From contig CAUYUJ010020538.1 of NCBI GenBank assembly GCA_963575745.1, positions 122,001 through 186,000 of the forward strand: a stretch of DNA of 64,000 nt. The letters are read 5' to 3'. The stretch is from Prorocentrum cordatum (lineage: Eukaryota; Sar; Dinophyceae; Prorocentrales; Prorocentraceae). Positions 43,013-54,873 of the stretch are shown piece after piece. Each line of letters begins with the position of its first letter. Positions within the stretch are counted from its first letter, which is position 1. The translations under genes and the position numbers were made by a program. The notes under the pieces were generated by a model. The model worked only from the letters and a program-made list of their open reading frames with translations. It did not search any database and was not told where the DNA came from.

Positions 43013-43735
43013 TTCTCCCATTTCGAACCCTCGGACTCCATTCGACTTCGATCGATTCAGGTTCTGATTCCATTCGACTTCGATCGATTTCGATTATGCT
43101 TCGATTCGACTTCGGATTCCGGTGTCGATGTCTCTATGGAGGCCGTATTGGCCTGCCGATCTGTCTCCACCGACTCGGTTTCTTCCGATTTGGCTGCCGA
43201 TCTCCGCAGATCGGGTTCGTTTCGATCGCCGACCTGACTTACCGATTCGATTCGGGAGCCTCCTGCCCCTTCGCGCACCCCCGACGCGTTTCGCTGCCCC
43301 GCCGGGAGCTCCACCCGAGGCCCCAGTGCTCGCGCCCGCCTGCCGCCGCCACCCCGCTTTGGCGCGGCGAGGGCAGGCCCCTGTAATCCCGGCAGTATCT
43401 TGGGGGCTCCTCATGCTCATCGGGGGCGGAAAAGAGGGGGTGATGACTAGGGGGGGGTGGACATCATGGCGGGGGCCATGGTATTTCCCCAGATCTCATG
43501 GCGCCTCTTCTTGTTTCATTACGTCCCTGGCCCCCCCGCTGGGCCGCGCACGTGCCGCTGGTCATGATTTGTACCCCCCCCTCTTGGACGCCCCCCTCTC
43601 GGCCGCTCCCGAGCTCATGCTGGCCAGGAGGAGGAGGAGGAAGAAGAAGAGGTAGAAAAAGAAAAATGAAAGGAGATGAAAACGAAGAATACAACAAGTT
43701 CCTCATGCTGGCCAGTTCCTCGACGGCCCCCGCAC
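43013..43735. other. Intergenic
   Basis: A short CGACTTCGATCGATT repeat occurs at 43045-43110. A GGA/AAG run covers 43625-43665. No gene supported. Confidence 0.45.
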
Positions 43736-43739
43736 CCCC

Positions 43740-44015
43740 TCGACGGGCCTTTGAGGGCCCGGCCTTGGGGAGGCCGGCCATCGCAAGAGTCTTGTTTCGC
43801 GACGCCTGGGGGTCAGGAAAATCGGCACGATCGAAATGGATACGGAAAGAGTAATTAGATGCGAAGACGGGCAGCAGTCTTGTCCATTTTGAAAAGGGTC
43901 CGTTGTTGGCGTCGCCGCGGGCGCTGTCCATTTGAGACAGGAGGCCGCCTGCCCAAAAGCGGCCGCTGTCGGTTTTGGACACCATTTGCTGTTGGGCATC
44001 GTACCCAATGTTTCC
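43740..44015 (+). repeat. Dispersed repeat, family J, uninterrupted copy
   Basis: Matches 45925-46040 (CCTTGGGGAGGCC-GCCATCGC, GCGACGCC-GGGG-CAGG) and then 46570-46718 (CATTTTGAA, CCATTTG, CGCCTGCCCAA-AGCGG). In the second copy the two halves are separated by element H copy C. Confidence 0.7.
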
Positions 44016-44668
44016 TTACTCATGTCGGGAGTCCAAAGCGAAGATCGACCATGCAGCCCAAGAATAAGATGAACCGTTCGAGAGCGCTCCAGTCCCAAAG
44101 CATTCTCAGAGCGCTCTGGTGCAGCCTTTGGCGCCTGACGTGATTGTCTTCTAGTTCCGCCGGCTCTCAGAGGTTTCCGATGTGTTCTGCCTGTTATTGT
44201 ACTATTTCTACTGTCGTCGGGATCGAGGCACCTCCAGACCTCTGGTGATTTCTTTCACAACGTGGACCCTCAGAGGACTCGACCCCTCGACTCGACCATG
44301 AGACTGGCTTTTCATATTTCAATCGAGTCCTTCGTTTGTTTGATGCACAGCCCCATTTCCGTGGCGTCACCACCGCTGGATTCGCCTCGAAGTCTTGGTT
44401 AGGACGCACCCCGGGTGAGGTCCGGGGGATGTCTGGGTTCTCTCCTCCGCTCGTTCGGGGCTGAACATTTTCTGCCGTCCATCGACCCGCGCTGGAGTGG
44501 CCACGATTGGCTCCAACTGTCCCTGGAGGTCTCTGGATATACCTGGATATGTCAGGAGTTGTACCTGAATTTACCTTGGCCCCATCAGTCAATCGGCGAA
44601 AAGTCGTCAAGCCCTCCGGGATCCGCCCCCGCGCGGTTCGGGGACAATGGTAGGTGTGGACAGGCATA
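44016..44668. other. Intergenic
   Basis: No gene or element recognised. Confidence 0.5.
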
Positions 44669-44843
44669 GGGGGGATGCATCGACCTCGAATGATGTATAC
44701 ATCAACGATGCTTCGACGATGCATCTTGATATCGGCGCAATGCATCGACGATATACGGACGTATAGACGTACAGAGGGAGATCGACGCTGTATCGACGAC
44801 ACATCGGCGAAGTAACGGCTATTCGAGGTCGATGCATCCCCCC
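44669..44843. mobile_element. 175-bp MITE-like element with perfect 23-bp inverted ends
   Basis: The ends 44669-44691 and 44821-44843 are exact inverted copies (inner part GATGCATCGACCTCGAAT). The interior has several GATGCATCG and CGACGATG words, resembling the core of the elements at 8841 and 10312. No target duplication was clear. Confidence 0.8.
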
Positions 44844-45061
44844 CGAACGCAGGATGATATTGAGGGTCGTGTTCACGCGGCGGCGCCCAGGAAGATGATT
44901 TGTTCACACTACCCTGGCCAGGAAACTGCGTGTTTGGTGGTTCCCTCCCGCCCTCCCTCGGGCGTGCGCCTGGACAGTCGACGGGCCAGACGGAGCCGCA
45001 GCGAAGTGGAAGCCGATGATTCGGGGACTATTTTGTCAACCGTTCCCCCCCTTAATCTTAC

Positions 45062-45209
45062 CAGGGCTGGACCTAGAGACGGTGTTTTTGGTGATGTCGT
45101 GGGCCGTTTTCGTTTCGACTTCGTTTTGCGGTAAAGGCGGATTCGAGACAAAGGCGAGGGACAACGAAAACAAAACGATAACGAAAAACACCGTTCAGGC
45201 TCAGCCCTG
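45062..45209. mobile_element. hAT-like MITE, copy 2 (148 bp)
   Basis: Homologous end to end with 21243-21386: starts CAGGGCTGGACCTAGAGACG and ends in GGCTCAGCCCTG, with the conserved GTGGGCCGTTTTCGTTT interior. Flanked by AATCTTAC (45054-45061) and CATCTTAC (45210-45217), an 8-bp target duplication with one mismatch. Confidence 0.87.
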
Positions 45210-45252
45210 CATCTTACATAGTGCCTATCCACCCCCCCGATCGTTCGTTGCC

Positions 45253-45440
45253 CCTCAGCGGCTCAGCGGTGCGCAGGACGTCGCCGAGAAGCTGAAGGAG
45301 CCGGGCGCCCTGAAGGGCGCGGCCCTCCGCCTCACCCGCAACGGGCGCTCCTACGACGCGCCGCCGCCGGGGCCAAATCGGGGCGGCGGCGTGGCAGTTT
45401 ACGTTGGCGCCGCGCAAACGCGGCGCCGAACAGACTGCGC
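45253..45440 (+). pseudogene. Short coding-like fragment
   Basis: One frame reads LSGAQDVAEKLKEPGALKG then AALRLTRNGRSYDAPPPGP, which is protein-like; it fades into GC repeats. No family recognised. Confidence 0.25.
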
Positions 45441-45457
45441 CGCGCGCGCGCCGAAGG

Positions 45458-45484
45458 CCGAAGGCACTTCGGAAGTGCCTTCGG
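45458..45484. other. Perfect hairpin
   Basis: CCGAAGGCACTT and AAGTGCCTTCGG form a 12-bp stem around a 3-base loop. It could be structural or the relic of a foldback element; no gene lies immediately upstream to make it a terminator. Confidence 0.7.
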
Positions 45485-45694
45485 GGCGGCGCAGTGCCCG
45501 ACAAAAGAATTTGTCAGTTTCCAGTTGTTTTTTTCATCATCTGCGTAGCAGCAGATTATTCTCACCACACGTTATTTGGCTGTTTTTGCAGTGCTTAAAC
45601 AGAATAGGAAGCAAGGACATCACAATAAAAACGACATAAGAAACACTGTTGCACAAACGTCCCTTCGGTACGATCGAAAGGGGTACAGAAAGAT

Positions 45695-45892
45695 CGGCCG
45701 AACGAAAGGGGAGGATAGGGAAAGGGTGAGGGTACGACATCTGCTGCATGCAGCTGGTTTCGGCCCCGCCGCCGGGCCCATACCTCGATACGTGGGCGCC
45801 TCCTAGCGCCGGGAGGCGCCGGGAAAATCATCTGCGTGAGCTGATTCTCGACCCCCCATTTTGCTATCCCCCCCTGTCGCCCGGCCCGAAAA
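45695..45892 (+). mobile_element. TIR element, family G, copy 2
   Basis: Homologous to 36731-36916. The left end GCCGAACGAAAGGGGAGGAT is the inverted match of the right end, which reads CTATCCCCCCCTGTCGCCCG. Confidence 0.75.
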
Positions 45893-45924
45893 GCGTGGGC
45901 ATGAACACCGACAGCAGTTCATGT

Positions 45925-46040
45925 TCCTTCTTCGGGAGGCCTTGGGGAGGCCAGCCATCGCGGGAGTCTTCTTCTGCGACGCCCGGGGGCCAGGTGAGGC
46001 GGCACGGTCGCAATGGGTAGGGAAAGAGTGTCGGAGGGAG
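45925..46040 (+). repeat. Dispersed repeat J, second copy, left half
   Basis: Matches the first half of 43740-44015. Confidence 0.65.
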
Positions 46041-46043
46041 GAG

Positions 46044-46534
46044 AAGCGATACCAACACCACCAGGTTGCCCACCTCCAGCGAGGAGGTCGTGAGCGACGC
46101 GGCTGGCGGCCTGCGTGCGCCTGACGAACGGCAATCGACAGTGCTCGAACGAGACCAGTGCAGATCAGATGGGATGTGGACACCTCCCGGGAATCGCAGA
46201 GCTCCTGGCGGCCTGCGGGGGCTGTGGGGGGTGGAGCGCACGCGGGGGGAGGCCAACGGGCGGGGGGGGGGACTCGCTCCGGGGGGGAACGATGGCCTGG
46301 TGGGGAACCGCCACGTTCAAAGGCCAGGTGGGGCGCCCCGGCCTCGATCGGCACGGGCGACTGCCCGTCCCCTCTGCTGGCGCCCCTGCGTGCACACTGT
46401 GAGCCCGCTCTCGTCCGCCGTGCCGAGCGGGAGACGCGGGGAATGTATGGAGCGAGAGGGGGGGACCACGCCACCAGGGAGGCCCCCCTTGCCTCCGCGC
46501 ATCTCCTCGCCCTGTTGGTGCTGGTGTCGCCTTT
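46044..46534. mobile_element. TIR element, family H, copy C, inserted in repeat J
   Basis: The left end GATACCAACACCACCAGG is the inverted counterpart of the right end CCTGTTGGTGCTGGTGTCG. Flanking sequences on either side rejoin as repeat J (compare 43740-44015), which supports the element boundaries independently. Confidence 0.65.
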
Positions 46535-46559
46535 CCGGTTCCTAGAGCGGGCACAACCA

Positions 46560-46718
46560 CCGACATCAGTTCTTGGTCATTTTGAACCGGACTCGCTGTC
46601 GTGCCGCCGCGGACGTTGCCCATTTGGGATATCAGGTCGCCTGCCCAACAGCGGTCGATCTCGTCGGTTGGAGGCCACATGTGCTGTTCGGCATCGTTCC
46701 AAGTTTCTGTCCATACCC
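46560..46718 (+). repeat. Dispersed repeat J, second copy, right half
   Basis: Matches the second half of 43740-44015. Confidence 0.65.
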
Positions 46719-47930
46719 ACTGCCGGCGTCCAAATTTGGGAATTCAAGTTCAGGACCCCCACGAATTGCCTCCTAACCTCCCAGCATTGCCCCTCTGGAG
46801 GGGATGACTCTGGGGGTTAGGTTGTTCGACAGGTGGCCCAGATCTCCGACGATATGATATTTTCAATCCTGGCGTTTCTCCTTGATGTCGGCTTCACTTG
46901 GGCTGATCTTGGGCCCCGGTGCTATCAAACATGGATAGGGGAGGCACATTTTCCCATGGGGAATGGGTCGGGACCTATTGGGACCTATTGGGCCTTGCTG
47001 TTGAAAAGTTGATCTCGTCGGATGTGCGGGGTTCGGGGTTCGAGGCTTTAGGCGGGTTTGTTCAGTCTCGGCGGCTTGCCCAACTCGGGAGGCCCTCCCG
47101 CAGCGGCGCCTCGCCGAAGGCGTTTCCGGGGATGCCAGGGCCGCCCCGAACTGCCGCTGGGGGGCCGAGCTATGGCCTGGCAGCCTCTCGCATCAGGGGC
47201 AACGACAACAGGGGGGGGGGGGGCAACGCTCAGGAGGGCACAAAAACACACAGACACAATGAATCGTCGATCCCCTAGAAAATATTGGAAAATATGGGAA
47301 GTGGGGAGGAAGACAAAAGCCCAGACATTATTGGAAAATAGGGGGAATCTTGTTTTTGTGTGTATGTATTTGTGTGTCCTTGGGTCCCTCGAAACGCATC
47401 GGCCCCCAATCGCCCGCTCCTCGCCGATGTGGACCCGGGGCAACACACAGCCCCCGCCCCGCCCAGGAATTCGGGGTGCCCCCCGTCGGGGGCCGATCGC
47501 CGATCTGTCGACGAGTCATTGCCGATCTATCTCTTGGCGGGGATTCATCCGGAGCCGCAGGCGGTGGCTCTGTCGTGAGTCACCCGCCTCGCACCACCGT
47601 GCAGAAGGCTCGGTGGCGATGTCCTCCGTCTGCGGCCAGGGTTCTCCGGGGGTCGGAGAGGCGAGGAGCACGGGCGGGGGCCAGGACGACGGCGAGGAGC
47701 AGGGCAGGGAGGGGACATTCACAACGGGAAGCGGGAGAGGGAGGAGCAGGGTGGGTGGCAAGACTTGGAGCAGCGAGGCTGGAGGCCTGACTCGAGCAGC
47801 AGGAGACGTCTCGGCAACCTCCCTGGGCTCGGCTTTGCATCCCGATCCGTCTCTGGCGGTCCCAGGGCTGGGCCAGGGCCCCCGCAGAGGCCGACGGTGG
47901 CCAAGCGCTTTCGGTCGTGCGTTTCTCTCA
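46719..47930. other. Intergenic
   Basis: A G-run lies at 47211-47223. No gene supported. Confidence 0.45.
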
Positions 47931-47939
47931 CGGCGCGAG

Positions 47940-48300
47940 GGGGCCCGGGGGAGGCGCGGTGCTTCGGGGTCCGTGCGGGCGTCGGTCATTGAGAGGTCGT
48001 CGTCGTCGCACATGGTGAGCTGCAGGAGTCGTGCTGCTGCGCAGTCTGTTCCCGCCGGGTGTTGCACGTTGCACCGGACGCCCTGGAGGCGCATCCGGTG
48101 CACCTCGCAGGGGCCCTGGCGATGCCACTGCACGGCTGAGCTGCAAGCGCCTCTGGGCAAGGGGAGGGACATGCAGGGGGCGGTCGTGGGGGTCGTGGGT
48201 CGTGGGGGAGGGCGAGGGGCTTCCCGCTTCGGATAGCAGCCGTGCTCGTGGCGCTCGCAGCAGCCAGGTGCCGCTGGCGTCGAAGCTCAATTCCACCATG
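47940..48300 (-). CDS. Possible host exon pair or gene remnant
   Basis: On the minus strand, a segment from about 48300 reads MVELSFDASGTWLLRAPRAR then LLSEA. After a pyrimidine-rich gap ending in TTGCCCAG (to 48153), another frame reads ACSSAVQWHRQGPCEVHRMR, LQGVRCNVQHPAGTDC and LTMCDDDDLSMTDART. Both parts are protein-like, and the gap could be a short intron with an AG/AGG acceptor. The product is not recognised. Frame changes could instead mark a pseudogene. Confidence 0.3.
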
Positions 48301-48419
48301 CTGTTGGAAGGCGCCGACAGGGGCTGGCGGAGTGCCGGGCAGCTCGATCCAGCTGTCGTTCTCGCCGTGTCTTGCAGTCCCAATCTCATCCCCTCGCTCC
48401 CTGCCCGCGCCCCACCCAT

Positions 48420-49300
48420 TCCTTATGAGGAAAATCCTACATGCCTCGCGCGGCGCGCAATAGTTGTTATACTGAGTCCACACGTCAGCTCTGTACGTTA
48501 TGGGTCTACGTTTGCGCGGCGATGCTCCTGCGCCAGTCCGACGTAAGTCTGACGTAATTCCGACGAAATCCGACGTCATTTGGCGTAATGCCCCTCTCAC
48601 CGAGCGCGCTCCACTACTTGCACAGTGCCTACTCGCAAACGTCCGAGAATCACATGTTACCTCAGTGTAATGGATTGTGAATCCCCCCGCGGCGGATCCA
48701 GGCCATTTGCGAGTAGTTTTCTTCTTACGGATCGTGAAACGCGCTCGTCTCCCCTCGCTCCTTGTCGGCGCCTCCCTGCCACTGTTTCTGCCTTGGTCCC
48801 GCCCTCCTCACTCCTTCATCCATCCCCTTCCCACTGAGGTACGCCATCCGCAATGCCCACATCGAATCGGGAGCTCCCCACCTCCTTGTCCTCGCCCTCC
48901 TCCTCCTTTCCCAGCCCGCCTCCGTTCTCTCCTTCTGATCATGCCTCCTCCGCCTGCTCGTCCATCTGTTTCCTCCTCCCCCATTACCATTTCCTGCCTT
49001 CGTCCTCCACAGCTTCCACCCGCTCTTGCCGTTTCACCTTTGCAGTCGGCCCGGATTAGTAGGTCGACCCTGCCAAATCAAGGGTACTCTTGTGTCCTGT
49101 GGCTCGCGATCCATGCCTCTTACATTCCTGTGGCAATGTGGCCCTCAGAAGGATCTTGTGTCCTCTCGCGTGTCCTGCCCAATGAAGCCCGACTGTGCCC
49201 GACACCGTCGGAGGTACCGCCCCCTCCTTCCACTCGTGGTTCGAGCGCCCACCGAGCTGCAGAGGTTCGAAATCATGCACCATCACGACCCTGCGTCTGG
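48420..49300. other. Intergenic, CT-rich
   Basis: CT-rich stretches near 48880-48960. A small GACGTAA-type repeat is found at 48538-48590. No gene supported. Confidence 0.45.
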
Positions 49301-49414
49301 GGAGGAGGAAGAGAAGGAGGAGGAGGAGGAGGAGGAAGAGAAGGAGGAGGAGGAGGAGGAAGAAGAGGAGGAGGAGGACGAGGAGGAGGAGTAGGAGGAG
49401 GAGGAGGAGGAGTG
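49301..49414. repeat. GGA polypurine tract
   Basis: GGA/GAA repeats giving a false poly-Glu frame. Confidence 0.9.
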
Positions 49415-50283
49415 AGGAGCCGGGGTCTTCGCCGGCGTCGCTGTCGGAGCAGTCGTGTCTGCAACGTTGCTCGCGTCTGTCGCATGGCCGCGACCCAAGT
49501 TGTGGTGCCTGCTCCCTCCCGGTTTCCCCGAGCAGCGCCCTCGGCTGCGGCAGGCTCGCGTCGTGTCGAAGTGGCAGCGACCCCAGCGCGGGCGTTCCAG
49601 TTTGAACGATTCACGCGGTCTCGGAAACCGGCGCCGAGGTCGTCACGACACGAACCAGCCGCGGGAAGAGGGGAGGCAACGTGATCTACGAGCTCGGCCC
49701 GTCCTTCCTGGGGCTGTGGAAGTACCCGGCGGCTTCCGCGACGGGAGAGGGCTCCATCCTCACTCCGAAGCTCGATCTCATAGTCGGCGGCGACGTCGTC
49801 GGCGGGGGGGGAGGCAGGGCAGCATTGGACTCGTCTTCTTCGTTCGCCCCCTGCGCCCTCTCGTCCTCGTCCTCCGCCTCGCTCTCCTACGCCCGCACGG
49901 ACGGTCAGTGCCTTTGGCAAGGACGCAGCGCTTCTTCATGGCCACATCTGCGTTCGCGCGTCTCCGACACATTGCCATGCACCCCAGAGTGATGGGCCGA
50001 TGCCGTTGCAGTGGTTTCCCAGTGGACGTCCGACGGCTTGGCATCTTTCTTTCGCACTCTTGTGACCCCATGTTTGCCTGTACGTGAGGACTCCGTCAGC
50101 CCCCGAGCTCCGCGTGCAGAAGTTTTGCAACGGAAGGGAGATTGTGGCATGATCACGGCACCAGAGAGTTCCAGAGAGTCGTTGCACGCGAGTGCAGTCA
50201 ACCACGGTCATACGGATCAGTAGTTTTCCGAGGGCACCCTTGCACCCTGGCTTTTCAGCCCATCCTAGCCCATAGCCGCTGAT
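49415..50283. other. Intergenic
   Basis: No confident gene; only short frames on each strand. Confidence 0.45.
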
Positions 50284-50474
50284 GGGAAACAAACAATGAC
50301 ATACACATAACAAGTCGGCGATCCGCGCGGATTTTTCGGATCGGCGTTGGACCACCCTGCTTGGCGCGCGGAGCGCGCCAGGGGCGGCGCCCGAGGCGCC
50401 GCCAGGGGGCTCCAGCGCCGATCCGAGAATTTCGCGCGGACCTCTGAGTTTTTATGCTCATGTCATTGTTTGTC
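50284..50474. mobile_element. Foldback element, family F, copy 2
   Basis: Best preserved copy. The ends ACAAACAATGACAT and ATGTCATTGTTTGT are perfect 14-bp inverted repeats, and similarity continues inward for about 65 bases through GATCCGCGCGGAT-TTCGGATCGGCG. The loop is a GC-rich GGCGCC palindrome. Confidence 0.85.
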
Positions 50475-50689
50475 CCCCCTGCAGTTGTGATGGTCCTCCG
50501 ATTTCGGCTTCAACTTGCGCGTCCCAGGATCTTCCACCCTCGAGGTGACCGCCAGCAGGGGTGCGAAGATAAAGCGCGCCGCGCGCGTCGCGGCCAGGGC
50601 CGCGGACCTGGCCTGTTCGCGCGCGCGAGGCGCGAGGGCGCGAAGAGAACCACGCTTCGCGCATAGCGGGGCGCTATTCGCCCTTCTCG

Positions 50690-50723
50690 TACGACGACGA
50701 CGACGACTACTACTCCGACTACA

Positions 50724-50792
<69 letters not shown>

Positions 50793-50902
50793 GCTGCTAC
50801 TTCTACTACTACTACTACTACTCTCACTACTCCTACTACCACTACTACTACTGCTACGACTACTGCTACTGATTCTACTTCTACTTCTACTACTACTACC
50901 AG

Positions 50903-50933
<31 letters not shown>

Positions 50934-50934
50934 G

Positions 50935-50971
<37 letters not shown>

Positions 50972-51231
50972 CACTACTACTGCTACTACTACTACTACTA
51001 CGACGACGACGACTGCTACTACTTCTCACACTACTACCACTACTACTACTACTTTTACTTTTACTACTACTACGACTAATACTACTACTACTACTACTAC
51101 GACTACTACGACTACTACGGCTACTACTACTACTACTACTACTACCACTACTACTAGTACTACTACCACTACTACTACAACGACGACTACTATTACTACT
51201 ACTACGACTACTACTACTTCTACTCCTACTC

Positions 51232-51285
<54 letters not shown>

Positions 51286-51289
51286 GGAG

Positions 51290-51328
<39 letters not shown>

Positions 51329-51396
51329 AACTACTACTACGACTACGACTACGACCCCTACTACTACGGCGAATCCTACTACTACTATTACTGCTT

Positions 51397-51427
<31 letters not shown>

Positions 51428-51547
51428 GACTGGCCTTCTACTACTACAGCTACTATCTTACTATTTCTATTACTACTATTGCTATTTCTACTACTATCCT
51501 ACTACTGCTATCACTACTACTACTACTAGTACTACTACTGCTACTAT

Positions 51548-51582
<35 letters not shown>

Positions 51583-52019
51583 TTACTACTACTACAATTT
51601 GTACTACGACTACTACTACTACTACTACTACTCCTACGACTACTACTACTCTTACTACTACTACTTCTACTTCTACTACTACTACTACGACTACTACTAC
51701 CACGACTACTACTACCACCACTACTACTACTACTACTACGACTACGACGACTACTACTACTACTACTACTACTACTACTGCTACTGCTACTACTACTACT
51801 ACACTACTACGAGTATTCTACTCCGACGACTACTACGACTATTATTAACTCTACGGCCATTACCACTACTACGACTATCGCCACTTTGACTGATACTACG
51901 TAAACGACTCTTCCTCCTTCTTTTCCGACTACTACTACTAATATTACTACTACTACTACTACTACTGGTGCTACTACTACTACTGCTACTCCTACTGCTA
52001 CTACTACTACTACTACTAG

Positions 52020-52067
<48 letters not shown>

Positions 52068-52337
52068 GGCTGCTACTACTACTACTGCTACTACTACCAC
52101 TACGGCTACGACGACTACTACTACTACTACTACCACTACTACTACTACTACTACTACTATTACTACTATTACTACTACTAGTACTTCTATTACTACTAAT
52201 AATACCACGACTACTGCTACGACTACGACTGCTACTACTACTGCTACTACTGCTACTGCTACTGCTACTACTGCTACTACTGCTACTACTCCCAGTACTA
52301 TTTCCACGACGACGACTACTACTACTACTACTACTAT

Positions 52338-52390
<53 letters not shown>

Positions 52391-52670
52391 TTGTTATGTT
52401 TACTACCATTACTACTGCTACTACTATTGCTGCCACTACTACTACCACATTTGCCTCGTGTATATCTTCTTCTACTACTGCTACTACTACCACTACTAGT
52501 ATTTTGACTGCTAAGATTACTACGACTACTAGTACTAATACGAGTAACATACTTCTACTACTACTACTACTACTACTACCACTACTCTATCGATTAGTTC
52601 TACTACAACTACTACTACTACGGCTACTACAACTACTACAGGTACTACTACCTTTCAACTACTACTACTA

Positions 52671-52705
<35 letters not shown>

Positions 52706-52999
52706 GCTACTACTTCTTACGGCTACTACTAGTACAACTACCACGGTTATGATTGCTATCGCTACGACGACGACTACTACTACACCGACTACTACTACTA
52801 CTCCTACTACTACTACTGCTACTGCTGCTACTACGATCCTTATTACTACTACTACTCGTGTTACTACTACTACTACCACCACCACTACCACACTACTACT
52901 ACTACTTCTACTACTGCTACCACTACTACTACTACTACGACTACGACTACTATTACTACGAGTATTGAACTACTACTACTACTATTTCTACGCTTACCC

Positions 53000-53030
<31 letters not shown>

Positions 53031-53390
53031 GATCTCTCCTTCTACTTATACTACGAATCCGGTGACCACTACCCTTACTACTACCACTACTGCTACGAGT
53101 ACTACTGCCACTACTACGACTACTACTATTACTACTGCGACTATTACTGCTACTACCACTACTGCTACTGCTACTACCACTACTACTGCTACTGCTACTA
53201 ATACTGCTATGATTTTTCACGACTGCTACTATTAATATTCTTACTACTACCACAACTACTACGACGATCTCTACTACTACTATTGCTACTGCTACTCCTA
53301 CGACATACTATCACTACGCCGACTACTGCTACTACTGTTACTACTACTGCTACTACTACTACTACTACTACTACTTCCACTAATACTACT

Positions 53391-53425
<35 letters not shown>

Positions 53426-53742
53426 GACTACTACTACTACTACTACTACGAGTATTATGCTACGACTACTCTTGCTATCATTACTACTACTACCACTACT
53501 ACTAACATAACGAATACGACGACCATTACTATGATTACTGCTACTCTCAGTACCTCCTTATTGCTACTACGACTTCTACTACTACTACTACTACTACCAC
53601 TACTGCTTGCGGCTACTACTACTACTACTACTGCTACTGCTACTACGACTACTCCTACTAGTACTACTACTATTACTACAACGACTACTACATTCACTGG
53701 CATTCTACTACTACTACTACTACTACTACTTCTTCTTCTGCT

Positions 53743-53795
<53 letters not shown>

Positions 53796-53859
53796 CGACT
53801 ACTACTACTACTACTATTACTACTACTACGTACTACTACTACTACGTATTACTACTACG

Positions 53860-53922
<63 letters not shown>

Positions 53923-54369
53923 ACATATTACGAACAAGACATCCACTACTGTTACTACTACTGCTACTATCACTACTGTTGCTGCTACTGCTACTTCTAC
54001 GGCTTCTACTACTACTATTTCTGCTACTACTACTACTACTACTACCACGACTACGACTACTACCATTACGACTGCTGTTGCTACTATATTAGCATCACTA
54101 GTATTACGACTACTGCTAATACTATTATTACTTCTGCTTCTACACTACCGCTGCTACTACTACGCCTAAAACTGCGACCTACGCGACTATTAGTTGTATT
54201 ACTACTACTTCTATTACTATAACTACTACGACCACTACTACGAGCATTCCATTTTTATTACTACTATTTCTTCTACCACGAATTCATATTAGTGATACTG
54301 CGAGTTCGACGACCACTACAGCTGCTACTACTACAACTACTGCTACGAGTACCATCACTACTACTATTG

Positions 54370-54411
<42 letters not shown>

Positions 54412-54412
54412 G

Positions 54413-54443
<31 letters not shown>

Positions 54444-54458
54444 GCTGCTATTACTACG

Positions 54459-54497
<39 letters not shown>

Positions 54498-54628
54498 GCT
54501 ACTACTTCTGCGACTTCTATTACTATTACTACTACTACTACTACTACGACTACTACTACTACTGCTACTACTACTACTACTACTAGTACTAATACCACTA
54601 CTACTACTACTACTACTACTAGTAGTAG

Positions 54629-54664
<36 letters not shown>

Positions 54665-54696
54665 TACGACTACGACTACGACTACGACTACTACTA

Positions 54697-54727
<31 letters not shown>

Positions 54728-54873
54728 CACTACTACTACTACTACTACTACGACTACTACTACGACTACTACTTCTGCTACTGCTAGTATTACTACTACT
54801 TGTAATACTACTTCTTTTGCTGCTGCTACTACTACTACGTCTGCTGCTGTTGCTGCTGCTACTACTACTACGC
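50690..54873. repeat. 4.2-kb imperfect TAC/ACT/CTA trinucleotide tract
   Basis: A continuous array of the TAC trinucleotide (GTA on the other strand) carrying many point variants (CTG, CGA, CCA, TTA, CTT) and few indels. The triplet phase is kept for more than 1.2 kb at a stretch, so all three plus frames (Leu, Thr, Tyr) and two minus frames (Val, Ser) stay open for hundreds of codons. None is evidence of a gene. The boundaries are sharp: CGACGACGACGACTACTAC at the left and TACTACGCGATGCGGG at the right. Confidence 0.97.

Noticed and set aside
49301-49414. Acidic Glu-rich open frame
   Set aside because: Pure product of the GGA tract; similar frames occur over every GGA tract in the window.
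50515-51903. Open frame of about 460 codons, mostly leucine
   Set aside because: It is the CTA reading of the trinucleotide tract; other frames of the tract are equally open.
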